Shown here: piece after piece, positions 45,326 through 55,144 of the stretch
How the letters are laid out: every line of letters starts with the position of its first letter
How positions within the stretch are numbered: position 1 is the first letter of the stretch
NCBI RefSeq assembly: GCF_963678635.1
Contig: NC_087062.1
Span: 22,491,789-22,555,788, forward strand
Source of the DNA: Symsagittifera roscoffensis
Lineage: Eukaryota; Xenacoelomorpha; Acoela; Convolutidae
DNA length: 64,000 nucleotides
Direction of reading: 5' to 3'
Made by a program: the position numbers and the translations under genes
The notes under the pieces: model-generated
Database searches by the model: none
Seen by the model: only the letters and a program-made list of their open reading frames with translations
What the model was told of the DNA's origin: nothing

Positions 45326-47540
45326 CATAAAAATGATAAACGTAGTTCCTGCAAATTGTGCAGTAGCCACCAGTAATCTTTAACAGCTCTTTTTATATAT
45401 AGCAAAGCCAGTCGAACTATTTTCCGATTGTTTTTAGCTGGTGAGAAGTTAACTCGGAAGAAACCTTCGTCTTGAGCCAAATTCGTTCAATTGAAAAACG
45501 ATCAGTTCGCTAATGCATTTCAAATACAACAAAAAACGAGAATTTCAAACAAAAAGGCTAGACAAAACACTGAAAGGGGCTGAAAACGTTTCTCCTTGGG
45601 ACTTCTCTTAAAATAAGTAACTACAATTCATTGAAAAGAATCTTCACTATCTCAAAAAACTTTTTATACAACTAGAACTTTTAAGTATAACTCAAGCCAT
45701 CAATAGAGCCCTCTTCATACCACTCACCGCACGAACATCCACCCATTCATACTTCAGCCGCCTAACATAAATTTCAAATTGCAGTGGTTTTTTTCTCCTC
45801 ACAATTTTAGGTTTTTTAACCAGCCATTATTGACAGGATCATCTGACACCTATTGATAAACTGAGCTGAATTTTGAAATGTTACTTACTATTTATCGCAC
45901 AGTTAGGAGGTCCTGCAAAGTCTAAAAACCCAAAAACATTTCTAGCTAAAGACAAAACAAAACTGATCATATATCAGGGCAAGCACTTGATTGTTCCGAC
46001 TGTCCTTTCAGTAGTTTTAACTTGTTTTTGGTCAAAGCAATTGACTACAGGTATGTGATTTCAGTTATGTTCCGTCACAACATTAATCAGCGAGGGATAA
46101 TACGCAACGCAAAAATAAAACTGCCAAGCAAACTAGTCCAGAACCTTCCAAAACTGGCTATTTGTTTATGACAAAAACTGACCAAAAACTACAGCAAGTA
46201 AAATACCTGCTTAAATTTAAAGTCAGCGAGTCGATGTATTCATTGCGGTGTTAGAAAAAACTAACTATCTTTTTGATCATCATTCGTCTGAAAAAAGCAC
46301 GCCGACTTATATATCTACTTTTTTCTTTGAAATTCGAAACAACAAAACTTTTGTTTTTGTTTTCATTCTGTCAGCTAAATCGGTCCAAATCGATTAACAA
46401 TGTACATTTTACGAACTTAAATGGACTTTAAATTGATTTAAATCAAGCTTTTTGAAAAATTTGGATCAAACTAAGTGTCCTAAAAATCAATTTAAATCAA
46501 TTTGGATGGGTTTTCAGGCTCACTAAACTCAATTTTTTGCTAATAAGGCAAAAAAACATACCCTGTACAAAAAAAAATAATTGGAAATTTTTTTTGAAAT
46601 TTTTTTTTAATAAAAACACACTTTTTAAGCTCAAAAACATGCAATAAAATCATAGAAAACCATTGTAAATCAGATAAATGACAAAATCCTATGTAACAAA
46701 CAAAAAATGTCAGAATAAATTAAACTTTGATCTCAATAATACGCAATTAATTCTTTGAAAGTCTTGAATGAAAATCAGACTTTGAGCAAAAACTGATGAA
46801 GTGAATCAAGAAATGGGTCAATACAGATCAGTTTTTGAACTCAAAATATGCAAGGAAATCAGAGAATTTATTAATATTTTCTTTTTGGTCTCTTTAAAGC
46901 TACATTACGATATATATGTAAAATTAAAAATTATAGTTAATGAATAAATGAAATAACAACTCAAAACTGATCAAACTCGAATAAAAAAAATCGATTTCAG
47001 TCCGTTTTAATCCCCTTATAAAATAAAAACAAGTTAAGACTGGGAAAAAAAGGATTTTAAGAAATGGATAAAATAGATCAGTTTTCTTAGCTGGGTTTTA
47101 AGATCAATTTAAATCAATTTTAAATCGGTCCACATCAATCTTTATCAAACTTTGTTTTTTTTACACTAAAATCGACCTAAAATTAATCAATGTACTTTTT
47201 CCATACTAAAATCGATCCTAATCCATTTTTGTCAGAGCGGGAACAATTGAAAATTTACGAATAACTGCAAAGCCCACCTTGTTTACTCTGGAACACTGTA
47301 ATACCCGAACAGCATTTGTTTATGACTGTCTGTTATGCTGTAACATCGTTTATGCAATGTCGTAAGTTGTTTATAATTATGTATTTAAATGAACATACTG
47401 CCGTCAATTGAATTTAGGTCGTTTTATTGTCGTCTAGTTGAGACCTAAAAATGTTAATTTAGTTTTTTTTTATAATCAAAAAAATTCATTCTGTGGTTTG
47501 TGTTGAAGATTTCGTTACATCAGGTCTACTTCAAGAGGTA
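45326..47540. other. AT-rich region without a recognised gene
   Basis: There are many short open frames and none with features. Between about 46378 and 47225 the motif AAATCGGTCCA followed by AATCGATT and ATCAATTTAAATCAATTT recurs in both orientations near the two edges. That suggests an old non-autonomous transposon, but I cannot define its ends. Confidence 0.35.
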
Positions 47541-47544
47541 AGGA

Positions 47545-48178
47545 TTGATCCGGCTCAATTCAACTAGATTTAGTTCCTTGATACTAGCTTTTGCACTTAT
47601 CCCTATCACCTTAGTTATTCAGAACTTCTTTGCTTTTTGTAAAACCCCCAAACTAACACCTTCAGTATGGCTGAACAAACAACAGTTACAAAACTATATA
47701 ACGATAAGAACAGACAAGAGACAAGTGTTAAGAAAGCGATAAGATGAAGATAGACTCCAGCAAGCGATTGATAAAATTGGCAGGCCCAATTTAGTTTTTT
47801 AAAAAAGTAGGTCTAAAATTAAAGTATTCCTTAAGCCAAGCAAAACTTTTAAGAAGGAGCTGCTGGCTTTAGCAAGAACAAACGAACACAACAGTCGTTA
47901 ATACGAGATCTGGAACAAGGATCACGTATGTTTATTGAAAGTTATCATCAATTGACTGATAAAACTAAATTTTACTGTGATAGCGCAAAAATTACCGCCC
48001 TTGAACGATGCTCACACACAGCGTTCAGCGTCATCGCATCGGTCATCGATATCCCAATCAATAGATTTAGGTTGATGCAATCTAATTTGCCTTCAATTTC
48101 TTTTAATCAACGCCGCGATGTTCATTTCGCATTGAGGCGCAAAAGTTAAAAATTGAGCCAGAAAAAAATAAAGAAGAT
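47545..48178 (+). pseudogene. Old BEL copy, left part (gag-like), split by the giant-LTR element
   Basis: Around 47665 a frame beginning MAEQTTVTKLYNDKN with stops, and 47928-48149, resemble a decayed retroelement gag N-terminus (short, basic, helical). The piece ends at the AAGAT duplication at 48174-48178, and sequence resuming at 57176 is plausibly its continuation. Identification as BEL rests mainly on the right part. Confidence 0.4.
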
Positions 48179-50598
48179 TGTAGAATTGGTGATTCTACTG
48201 TATTACATGCTATAGTAACCTGAGCGTAAGATTGGTTCGTCATCAAGTTAAGTAGTACAGCAAACAAAGGGTAAAACTCAAAATAGTTCAACCTTCGAAG
48301 ATATAGTCCCTCATATGGCAGGAAATGCGGAGGGAGTAAAAACTGCAACCCCCCCCCCCCCAAATGGGCACTACAGTGGCTAGGTTTATGAAACTCATAG
48401 GATGGATACTAGAGATGATTTGACACTGATATGCAAAAATCCATAACTCTCGGATCCCCCGGCCCCGAGTGATAACGGTTCCCGGAAATGTAAATTGCCC
48501 TATCAGAACTCGGTAACTAGCGGTCGGAATAGAACCAAAATATAGTATGTTGTAGGCCTAGTTAAGGGGAGTTTAAGTTTGGAAACCCAGACCTCCCAGA
48601 CCCCCACTTTCGGTTTTATGCCCTAAGCAAACAAACCCACCCGTAACTTCCGGAAGTAGTTTCTCGGCCACCGATGAACGCAGGGAGCTGAAACTTGGAG
48701 GGATGATAGGTAGTGGCAAGATACATCTTGTATTATAATTTGAACCAATTCCGGCGGTTGGTCCGGAAGTTATTAGCACTTGGAAAAACACCCGCTTAGA
48801 CCGGAAGTAGGCAACTTACGCAAAATAATGAGCGAGGGCATATCGATTTTATTGCGGCAATTGACATAAGATACGGACCCCAGAAAAAGACCCCTAGTGA
48901 TTGAAACACCTCCGGTGACTCCTTCCGGTGTTAATAGCCTTTTCCCGGAAAAAGTGATAATGGACCTCAGAAATAGTATAACTTGTGAAGTATTAATGGG
49001 ATATGAATGAAACTTGGTAGTTAGGACCCCCATGGGATTCTGAATCCAAATATGAAAGTTTGACCCCGGTTGACCCCTGGGTGACCTCAAGTTGACCTTT
49101 GGGCGTTTATGATCAAATCTGTCTAGAAAACCTCGGGATTAACACCGGAAAGTGGCATATTCCCCAGCCCAACCCCTGGAAATGAGAATAGGTCATCTTA
49201 CTAGAAAAAGTTCTGAGGAGAACGTATATATTGGGAATTACAGCAGAAGCCCATAGAGCTACAGTTTTACATTGCAACCTCGGAGCAGAGTATTTAATTC
49301 AAAGTGAACTTGGTAAATAATGAGGTCAGTTGAGCTTGACGAAGGATCTATTGATAGCAGTTCAACTAGACTAAAGAAAAGTAGTCCCAGAGGAAATTGA
49401 TAGTAATAGGACCGTGGCATGAGAATTAAGTCTCCTAAATAGTATGAACGGACGAAGAATTCACTTGGCTTCCCGGAGTTGACTTTGTGGTTTAATTTGA
49501 CCCCTAATAGACGAACTACGTTCCCCTGATAGCTAGAAGGTCGGGATTGGAATAGAGAACAGATAGAATTTTTAGATGCTTGAAATGAATTAGCTACCCA
49601 TAAAAAGGGTCTCCCCCTACCCTTGGGAGGTCAGAATGTTAACGGTATAATTAAAATAAAGACCTTGGAAATAAAGACTGAGTAAATATAGCATGGTTTA
49701 GAGGTTAGTTGAACTCGAGAGCTGAAGTTCACAGAGTACAGAAATTGATTGATTAGAATCGTATGACATTTGTTTACATGGTCAAATTGTGACAGCTACC
49801 GCATACCGTGTATCTAATAAGCGTGAAAAGATTGATAAAAGAAACCGAAGTTGGCATGTGGCAGAGTTGACAGGAGGAGGGATTTAGTCTTGAAACATGT
49901 GCTGACGGGTGATTTAGGCGGATGTCAGGACTGATAGGGAATGGCGTGATTTAACTAAAACTATGAAAGATAAGGAACTGGAGGGTACCGGAGAGCCTGT
50001 AAGAGTCAGAACAGTGTTAGCTACTACCATTAAGAGTAGTTGGTTCTCAATCAGTGAAGAGAACAATTATTGCTAGTGAGCGAGTTGCGCTGAAACCCGA
50101 GTTTAGTACCGGGTTGAGACAGTTGTGCGAGCAAGTTGCGCTGGAACCCGAGTTTAGTACCGGTTTTAACTAGTAGTGGCGCTGCTCTGCTAGATCAGGC
50201 GAGTTTGAATCGAGTCAACCGAAAACTGACGAGCGATTGAACGGAACGGGGCGCGGGCTTCAAAAAAGAGGTTGCTAAATAGTAGTTAGCTCATTAAGGG
50301 CACTGTAAAGTGTTTTATTTCCTTTGCGATTGAGAATTTACTCCTTGTGCCCACGATTTGCTGAACAAGCTAGAAGCACGAGAGGAGAGCCAAAAAGAGC
50401 CTAAATTAAGAGGGAAGTTGGGTAATCTTTTGATCGGTTGATTTAGTCTGACCACCAACATAACCCTTTCGAGATTGTGGATCAAATTGTGTCTTAGTGC
50501 CCCCCGCTATTACACGGTAAAAAGGGGAAAAACTCTGCGGCAGTTGAGTAGAGTGAAAGCGTGCTTAGAGGAGACGACTCCCCGGAAAAGAATCTACA
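48179..50598 (+). repeat. 5' LTR, 2420 bp
   Basis: It starts TGTAGAATTGGTGATTCTAC and ends AAAAGAATCTACA. It includes about 331 bases (48668-48998) absent from the 3' LTR, a C14 run near 48347, several CCGGAAGT motifs, and a tandem pair of a unit starting GCGAGTTGCGCT near 50079-50165. Its size is several times that of usual LTRs. Confidence 0.92.
50079..50165 (+). repeat. Tandem pair inside the giant LTR
   Basis: GAGTTGCGCTGAAACCCGAG and GTTTAGTACCGGGTTGAGAC form a unit of about 44 bases repeated twice. The same pair is at 56658-56750 in the 3' LTR. It lies in the last quarter of the LTR and could be a promoter or enhancer module. Confidence 0.75.
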
Positions 50599-50599
50599 T

Positions 50600-50617
50600 T
50601 GGCGCACCTGGGTGAGC
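50600..50617 (+). other. Primer-binding site of the giant-LTR element
   Basis: TGGCGCACCTGGGTGAGC starts two bases after the 5' LTR, the expected position and form (complement of a tRNA CCA end). It differs from the sites of the other LTR elements here. Confidence 0.65.
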
Positions 50618-50643
50618 TTTCTTTATCGAGCGAATAACGTTCT

Positions 50644-51792
50644 TTGGATTCGGCAACAACGAGTGTTGGACAAAAAGACCGAACAACGAAGAAGAAAATG
50701 GATCGAGACAATCAAAATGCAAGCGAAGTGTTATTCAAAGCGAGAATAGACGATCTGTTTCTGTTGCGAACCAACTTAAGAAGCGTGGGTTATTCGAATT
50801 GGATCAACTACGTCAATTTTAGAATGATGCATCCGAGGAAGGAACTGAGGAACAACTGCGGTCCAAGGCATGACCTTGCTGTCATTCATGGCTGGACAAT
50901 CTTGAAGTTGGAGATAGGACCAATAACCGAGAAAACAGCAGTTATCGTTGTGGAGAATTTGTTCAGACCCTTGTTGATCAGTCTCAGCACGCTGAAAAGA
51001 AAGTCAGAAATCAGGGTTGACTATCAACGGCGCTGTATTTATGCAGGCGATAGTTCAGTGCCATTGGTGGAAGAGATTTGCCCTCCCGTGGGTGAAAGCA
51101 GAAAGAGGCAGATTATGGCTCCCTCCGACTATCCCAGAGTTCCGACAGGAGAAGTTGAAGGAGAAAATTTTGCCCCCAGATCGGAATGGGCTAACAAGGG
51201 ACGAACTTTCGTTTGGGGCAGTGTGTGTGACGAAATAGTGGACATTGAGATTGACAATAGGACAGATTGCAACATGATATCCGAAGGTTTGCTTGAATCC
51301 CTCGGGTGCGAAGACGTTGTCCGGAGATGCAACGGAAAGTTGAAAGGAACCTTCAAGGGAAAAGAACAAAAGGTCGAGGCCCTCGGATACATCAGAACAA
51401 GAGTCGGATTCTGTAGCTTTGAGGGAACCTTAATGTTGATCGTTGTCAGTAACCGAATTCTTGATTCAGATGTAGTCCTGAGTGCTCAGGGACTTGCGGA
51501 GTGTCACAAACTATTCGTAAGCAACGAAACAAGAGCGCTGTGTCACGAGAGCAACCTATTGCATCCGACGCCAGTAGTTTTTGAGAAACTACCAAAGACA
51601 TCAATGATCATGCTGGACGAAGAAACGATTGTGACGAAAAAAAGGTATCGATATGGAATGCGGAAGAATCGAAGAAGCCGAGTACGGGTATGGATAGCGA
51701 ACGGACCACGCCGGTCAAACCCAATTCAACGACGGCGACTCACTCGAGACGAAGTGATAATGACGATTCATCGGGCAACAGAATGCTGCTGA
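50644..51792 (+). CDS. ORF1 of the giant-LTR element: two retropepsin-like modules
   Basis: The ORF has 382 codons; an alternative start is the ATG at 50698. Residues about 30-132 form module 1: a KARIDDLFLL start, then a later VVENLFRPLLISL stretch and an RVDYQRRCIY strand, which mimic the flap-to-C-terminal part of a retroviral aspartic protease. Residues about 187-292 form module 2: VDIEIDNRTDCNMIS in the DTG position, then GLLESLG, a turn, VVSNRILDSDVVLSAQGL and a closing strand. Neither has the catalytic D-T/S-G; they read DDL and DNR. A basic, arginine-rich tail follows. Catalysis is unlikely. A scaffold or capsid-like role is only a guess. Confidence 0.55.
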   Translation: MDSATTSVGQKDRTTKKKMDRDNQNASEVLFKARIDDLFLLRTNLRSVGYSNWINYVNFRMMHPRKELRNNCGPRHDLAVIHGWTILKLEIGPITEKTAVIVVENLFRPLLISLSTLKRKSEIRVDYQRRCIYAGDSSVPLVEEICPPVGESRKRQIMAPSDYPRVPTGEVEGENFAPRSEWANKGRTFVWGSVCDEIVDIEIDNRTDCNMISEGLLESLGCEDVVRRCNGKLKGTFKGKEQKVEALGYIRTRVGFCSFEGTLMLIVVSNRILDSDVVLSAQGLAECHKLFVSNETRALCHESNLLHPTPVVFEKLPKTSMIMLDEETIVTKKRYRYGMRKNRRSRVRVWIANGPRRSNPIQRRRLTRDEVIMTIHRATECC

Positions 51793-52200
51793 AAGTGACT
51801 GAAGTGCCAACCGAGGTTAACTCGAAGCAGCACTTGATCGATGGGTTCGTGGACAACCTCCTAGTTCGGATGGAGCTGGAAGAAACTACTGCAGTCCACA
51901 TGATGAATGTATGTTCTTTCTTGATCCTGGAATCTTCCCCTCAGCTTCAATGGGAAAACTAACGAATGCTGGGACAATCAGGTTAGTGACGTTGTTGTTT
52001 TGGACCAGACAGAAGTGGATGTGCAGAAGGGACATTCACCGAGCGGCTGGATGTTGTTGTGGTGGCGGCTACTGAGATAGAAGTCGACGTGGTTCTGAGC
52101 CTCAAACAATTGGAAGGACGACACGGAATGCTCCTCGAGCGTCCCAGAGGGGTGCTACGGACTGGAAGGGAAGAAACGATTGAGGTCATCACCGAAGATT
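51690..52200 (+). pseudogene. Retropepsin-like module 3, split over two frames
   Basis: The frame ending at 51962 contains GFVDNLLVRMELEETTAV, patterned like the entry strand of the other modules with ELE at the triad. The matching second half, VVVVAATEIEVDVVLSLKQL followed by EGRHGMLL, is in the frame of 52059-52823 and can be read upstream to about 51960. A single frame change near 51950 separates them, so this copy of the element cannot make the module intact unless frameshifting occurs. Confidence 0.4.
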
Positions 52201-52823
52201 GCGGAGAAATGATCCCACATCACTTCGAAGTTGTGCTTGACGGGGGCAGAAACCCCGAGGTCCCAAGAGCAACGAGCAAAGGAAAAGACAAAACCAAGCT
52301 CGCCGAGCCGATCCACGAAGGTGTTTTGGCAGAACCTGTTGGCAAAGATGGCACCACATCAAGACTACGTAGCGTTGAAGCAGAGCTTACTGCACGCGCT
52401 GAGACCCAATGTTCCGGTTCTGTAACTAGCGAGGGTGAAATTGAGGTTGCAGCGGAAGTCGAATCAAATACAGTGCGGAGAACCAGATCCGTTGAAACTC
52501 GCAGGAGGTTTGTGATTGCGTTCGCCAATAGTGTGTATATGGATACCGAACTTGACGACGAGATTGCAGGCAATTTGATGCGACTGGACGCTTACCAGAC
52601 ATTGCAGCCACGGCCAGCTATACTGCAGTTCAACGGAAGATTGATTGGAAGATGTGACGGAAATGTCCGAGATGTCGAAGTTTTTTGGATTAATTTTGGT
52701 GGAAATCAAGTTGGGGAGACTGAAAAGGACATTGCCAGCAGTACTCTTGGAGAGCCACGTGATGGACACGGACATGGTTCTGAGTACTCGATGGATGAAT
52801 CAATGTTTAGGAAGTTTCTATGA
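52059..52823 (+). CDS. ORF of the giant-LTR element: end of module 3 and start of module 4
   Basis: The ORF has 254 codons. The first 30 residues finish module 3, followed by a long charged linker rich in Glu, Arg, Ser and Thr (residues about 50-145). Residues about 148-215 begin module 4 (FANSVYMDTELDDEIAGNLM, with DTE where DTG is expected, then a GRLIGRCDG turn). The closing half of module 4 (VMDTDMVLSTRWMNQ) is in the next frame, at 52645-52905. So the frame changes again near 52700-52740. Confidence 0.45.
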   Translation: MVAATEIEVDVVLSLKQLEGRHGMLLERPRGVLRTGREETIEVITEDCGEMIPHHFEVVLDGGRNPEVPRATSKGKDKTKLAEPIHEGVLAEPVGKDGTTSRLRSVEAELTARAETQCSGSVTSEGEIEVAAEVESNTVRRTRSVETRRRFVIAFANSVYMDTELDDEIAGNLMRLDAYQTLQPRPAILQFNGRLIGRCDGNVRDVEVFWINFGGNQVGETEKDIASSTLGEPRDGHGHGSEYSMDESMFRKFL

Positions 52824-52971
52824 TGAGCAGTCAAAGAAATTTTTCACGAGTTCCAAAACAAGTTCGGCGGTTTCATTCGAGTGGGAGTCGTGCCCAAGGC
52901 CATAGAAAATTGAACTCGTAGAGGAGCCTCAGACACAGTTAGTAGATCGGAAAGACGGAGATGACAATCCG

Positions 52972-53703
52972 ATGGTGGGACGCCAAGTGAAGGAGTCACG
53001 AGTTGTGGCCCCCGAGAATGCGAGGAAGGAAGTGAGTGAATCAACTCCCGTGGAGACGGAAGACAGTTATTGGATGCCCATCAGAGCATTCACGAATGGC
53101 CACGTCAACAACAGGGCTGCTAAAGTGGAACTGGATCCAGACACTGAATGGAACCTGTTAAGCGACAAAGCCTACCGGTCGATTGGATCAGAAATGCCCC
53201 TGAGACAGGCCGAGGAAATTCTCAAGAGAAAAACAGGAGTCAGTTTGGAAGTAGTTGGCAGAGCGTCGATCGTGCTGCAGCTGGGACAGTTTAACAGAAG
53301 GACCGAAGTCTTGGTGGTCGATGGACTGGATGTTGATCTAACACTTGGACTCGTTTGGTATGAACAGAACGAAGATTTCGTTTTCGACATGAGGAGCGAA
53401 GTTCTGAAAACTGGAACGAAGTGCAGTATTCGAATTCAGGTTAGATTCAGATGTCCTGGGAAACCGAGATTTCGGGTCCGACATGGAATGGATTCAGGCA
53501 GAGTATGCATCAATGCAGCTGCGACTACAGACTCCTGTGTCACAGTGCTGGTTTATCACGAGGGTGCGGGATCTGGCACAGAAATGACTGAGATCAGAAT
53601 TGGCAAATCGGCGATGGTTGACGACGTCACCGAGCGAGTCGATATCGAAGTTTCAGAAAGTAGTGGTCAGGAAAATGGGTCATGGCTCTTTGAGAGAAGG
53701 TGA
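52972..53703 (+). CDS. ORF of the giant-LTR element: retropepsin-like module 5
   Basis: The ORF has 243 codons. Residues about 40-145 form the clearest module: AAKVELDPDTEWNLLSDKAY at the triad position (DPD), an E-rich stretch, GVSLEVVGRASIVLQLG as the psi-loop and strands, EVLVVDGLDVDLTLGLVWY as the ILG-type segment, then FVFDMR. This spacing is that of Ty3/retroviral proteases, but the Gly of the triad is missing. Beyond residue 150 is a region with no recognised fold. The frame overlaps the next ORF (53600-54190) by about 100 bases. Confidence 0.55.
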   Translation: MVGRQVKESRVVAPENARKEVSESTPVETEDSYWMPIRAFTNGHVNNRAAKVELDPDTEWNLLSDKAYRSIGSEMPLRQAEEILKRKTGVSLEVVGRASIVLQLGQFNRRTEVLVVDGLDVDLTLGLVWYEQNEDFVFDMRSEVLKTGTKCSIRIQVRFRCPGKPRFRVRHGMDSGRVCINAAATTDSCVTVLVYHEGAGSGTEMTEIRIGKSAMVDDVTERVDIEVSESSGQENGSWLFERR

Positions 53704-54190
53704 TCTGGGGAATTGCGAACCCGACTACAACTCAATGGAGCGCGTCTGCCCGACGGAAATGGGACTAAATGAGAAATCGGTCGATGAGCATAGTGAAGAG
53801 AGTGTTGTGGTAATAGGCGAGGTTACGAATGGGAAAATCATTGAAATGGGGGAGTCAACGCGTGGAATTGGATTATTACCCCGTTTCTTTCCAATTTTGA
53901 GTCGCCCAATTACATTCTTGCTGTCACACACAAACGGCACGCGAAGCGTACTCGCGATGGTTGGACGGGAGAGAAGAGAAGTAAAGATTGCTCCGGGCGG
54001 GAATGAGAACAACACGAAAGGGTCTTTAGACGGGACTGACGATGATGAGTTGAGTTTTGACGAGGACGAGACTGCAGATGGTTTTCTGAGAAGTGGGGAC
54101 AATGCCTCTGCGGGAGGTCAGATGGTGATTGCAACCGTGAAAAGGCCAGATGACAATAACATGAACGAAAACAAAAACTACTTGGGCTGA
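53600..54190 (+). CDS. Acidic C-terminal ORF of the giant-LTR element
   Basis: The ORF has 196 codons. The middle contains a hydrophobic stretch (RFFPILSRPITFLLS), then a basic patch, then an acidic, low-complexity end (GTDDDELSFDEDETADG). It has no family signature. A further open piece at 54204-54410 is rich in Arg and Ser. After 54640 come short open stretches, one starting with a signal-like hydrophobic run near 54645-54720. I cannot say whether any is translated. Confidence 0.35.
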   Translation: MANRRWLTTSPSESISKFQKVVVRKMGHGSLREGDLGNCEPDYNSMERVCPTEMGLNEKSVDEHSEESVVVIGEVTNGKIIEMGESTRGIGLLPRFFPILSRPITFLLSHTNGTRSVLAMVGRERREVKIAPGGNENNTKGSLDGTDDDELSFDEDETADGFLRSGDNASAGGQMVIATVKRPDDNNMNENKNYLG

Positions 54191-55144
54191 AACGTGCCAA
54201 AAGATGACGGAAACGACGTGCGAACACAGAATGTCTACGAAAGTATGGGACCAACGTCAAAATCTGCTTGCGAGTAGCAGATCAGAAGGTTCCTTCAGGT
54301 CATCCAAGCGATTCCGAACAAACGATGACCGAGAGTGGCTTGGCGGTAGAAGGGAAGTGGGGCCTAGAGATGTAAAGTCCGTCTACTTCCACAAATTGAT
54401 CGATCGATGAAAAAAGCTGTCTTTGTTCGGCGAAGACAAAGTTGACCGGGGCTGGGCCGCATCAGAGGGCGAGGTCCCGAAGCAGTGTTGGCGTCCTCCA
54501 GATGCTATGAAGGAGTCGGATAACTGGACTATGCCGCAGCAGGACTACCGGAACCTCGTGGACAGATGAAAATGACAGTAGAAGACTTGAGGTGAGAGAT
54601 CCGAGGGGTAAAGTTGCCAGATTGCAGTGAATAAAACTGAAAACTTGTTCTCCCTCTTCACCTTACTAATCTCATCCGCAATATCTATAGTTGCTTTAGA
54701 AATATCTCCACCAGTAGGACGGATAGAAACTCAGTGAAAATCTTAGTAGTATAATTTATTGTTTTGATAGAATGGTGGAGGCATTTCACAACGCGATTAA
54801 AATCGTTCTTAGACTCTTAGTTGCTTCACTCAATGAAGCAACCCTTGGTGCTAACATAAATGAATTGATTATGTAAGAGTTTACGGAAACTGAATCCCGA
54901 ATCAACACGTAAATGATGGTGCATATAGTTGTGTCGAAAACTGCAGAGTAGTACAAGGCGGTGTAGTATAGCAGAAAAAGCGAAAGAATAGTTAACCAAA
55001 AAAAATGGTGTTAAAAGATGGACTAGATAATAGACAAAGAGTCGAGTTGAGGTGTTAGATTAGGCTATATACCTTAGTAGAGAGACGGTAAAAAAACACT
55101 GTTTTTAGCATTATTCGGGAGAATAATAGACTAGAAGGGAAGAC

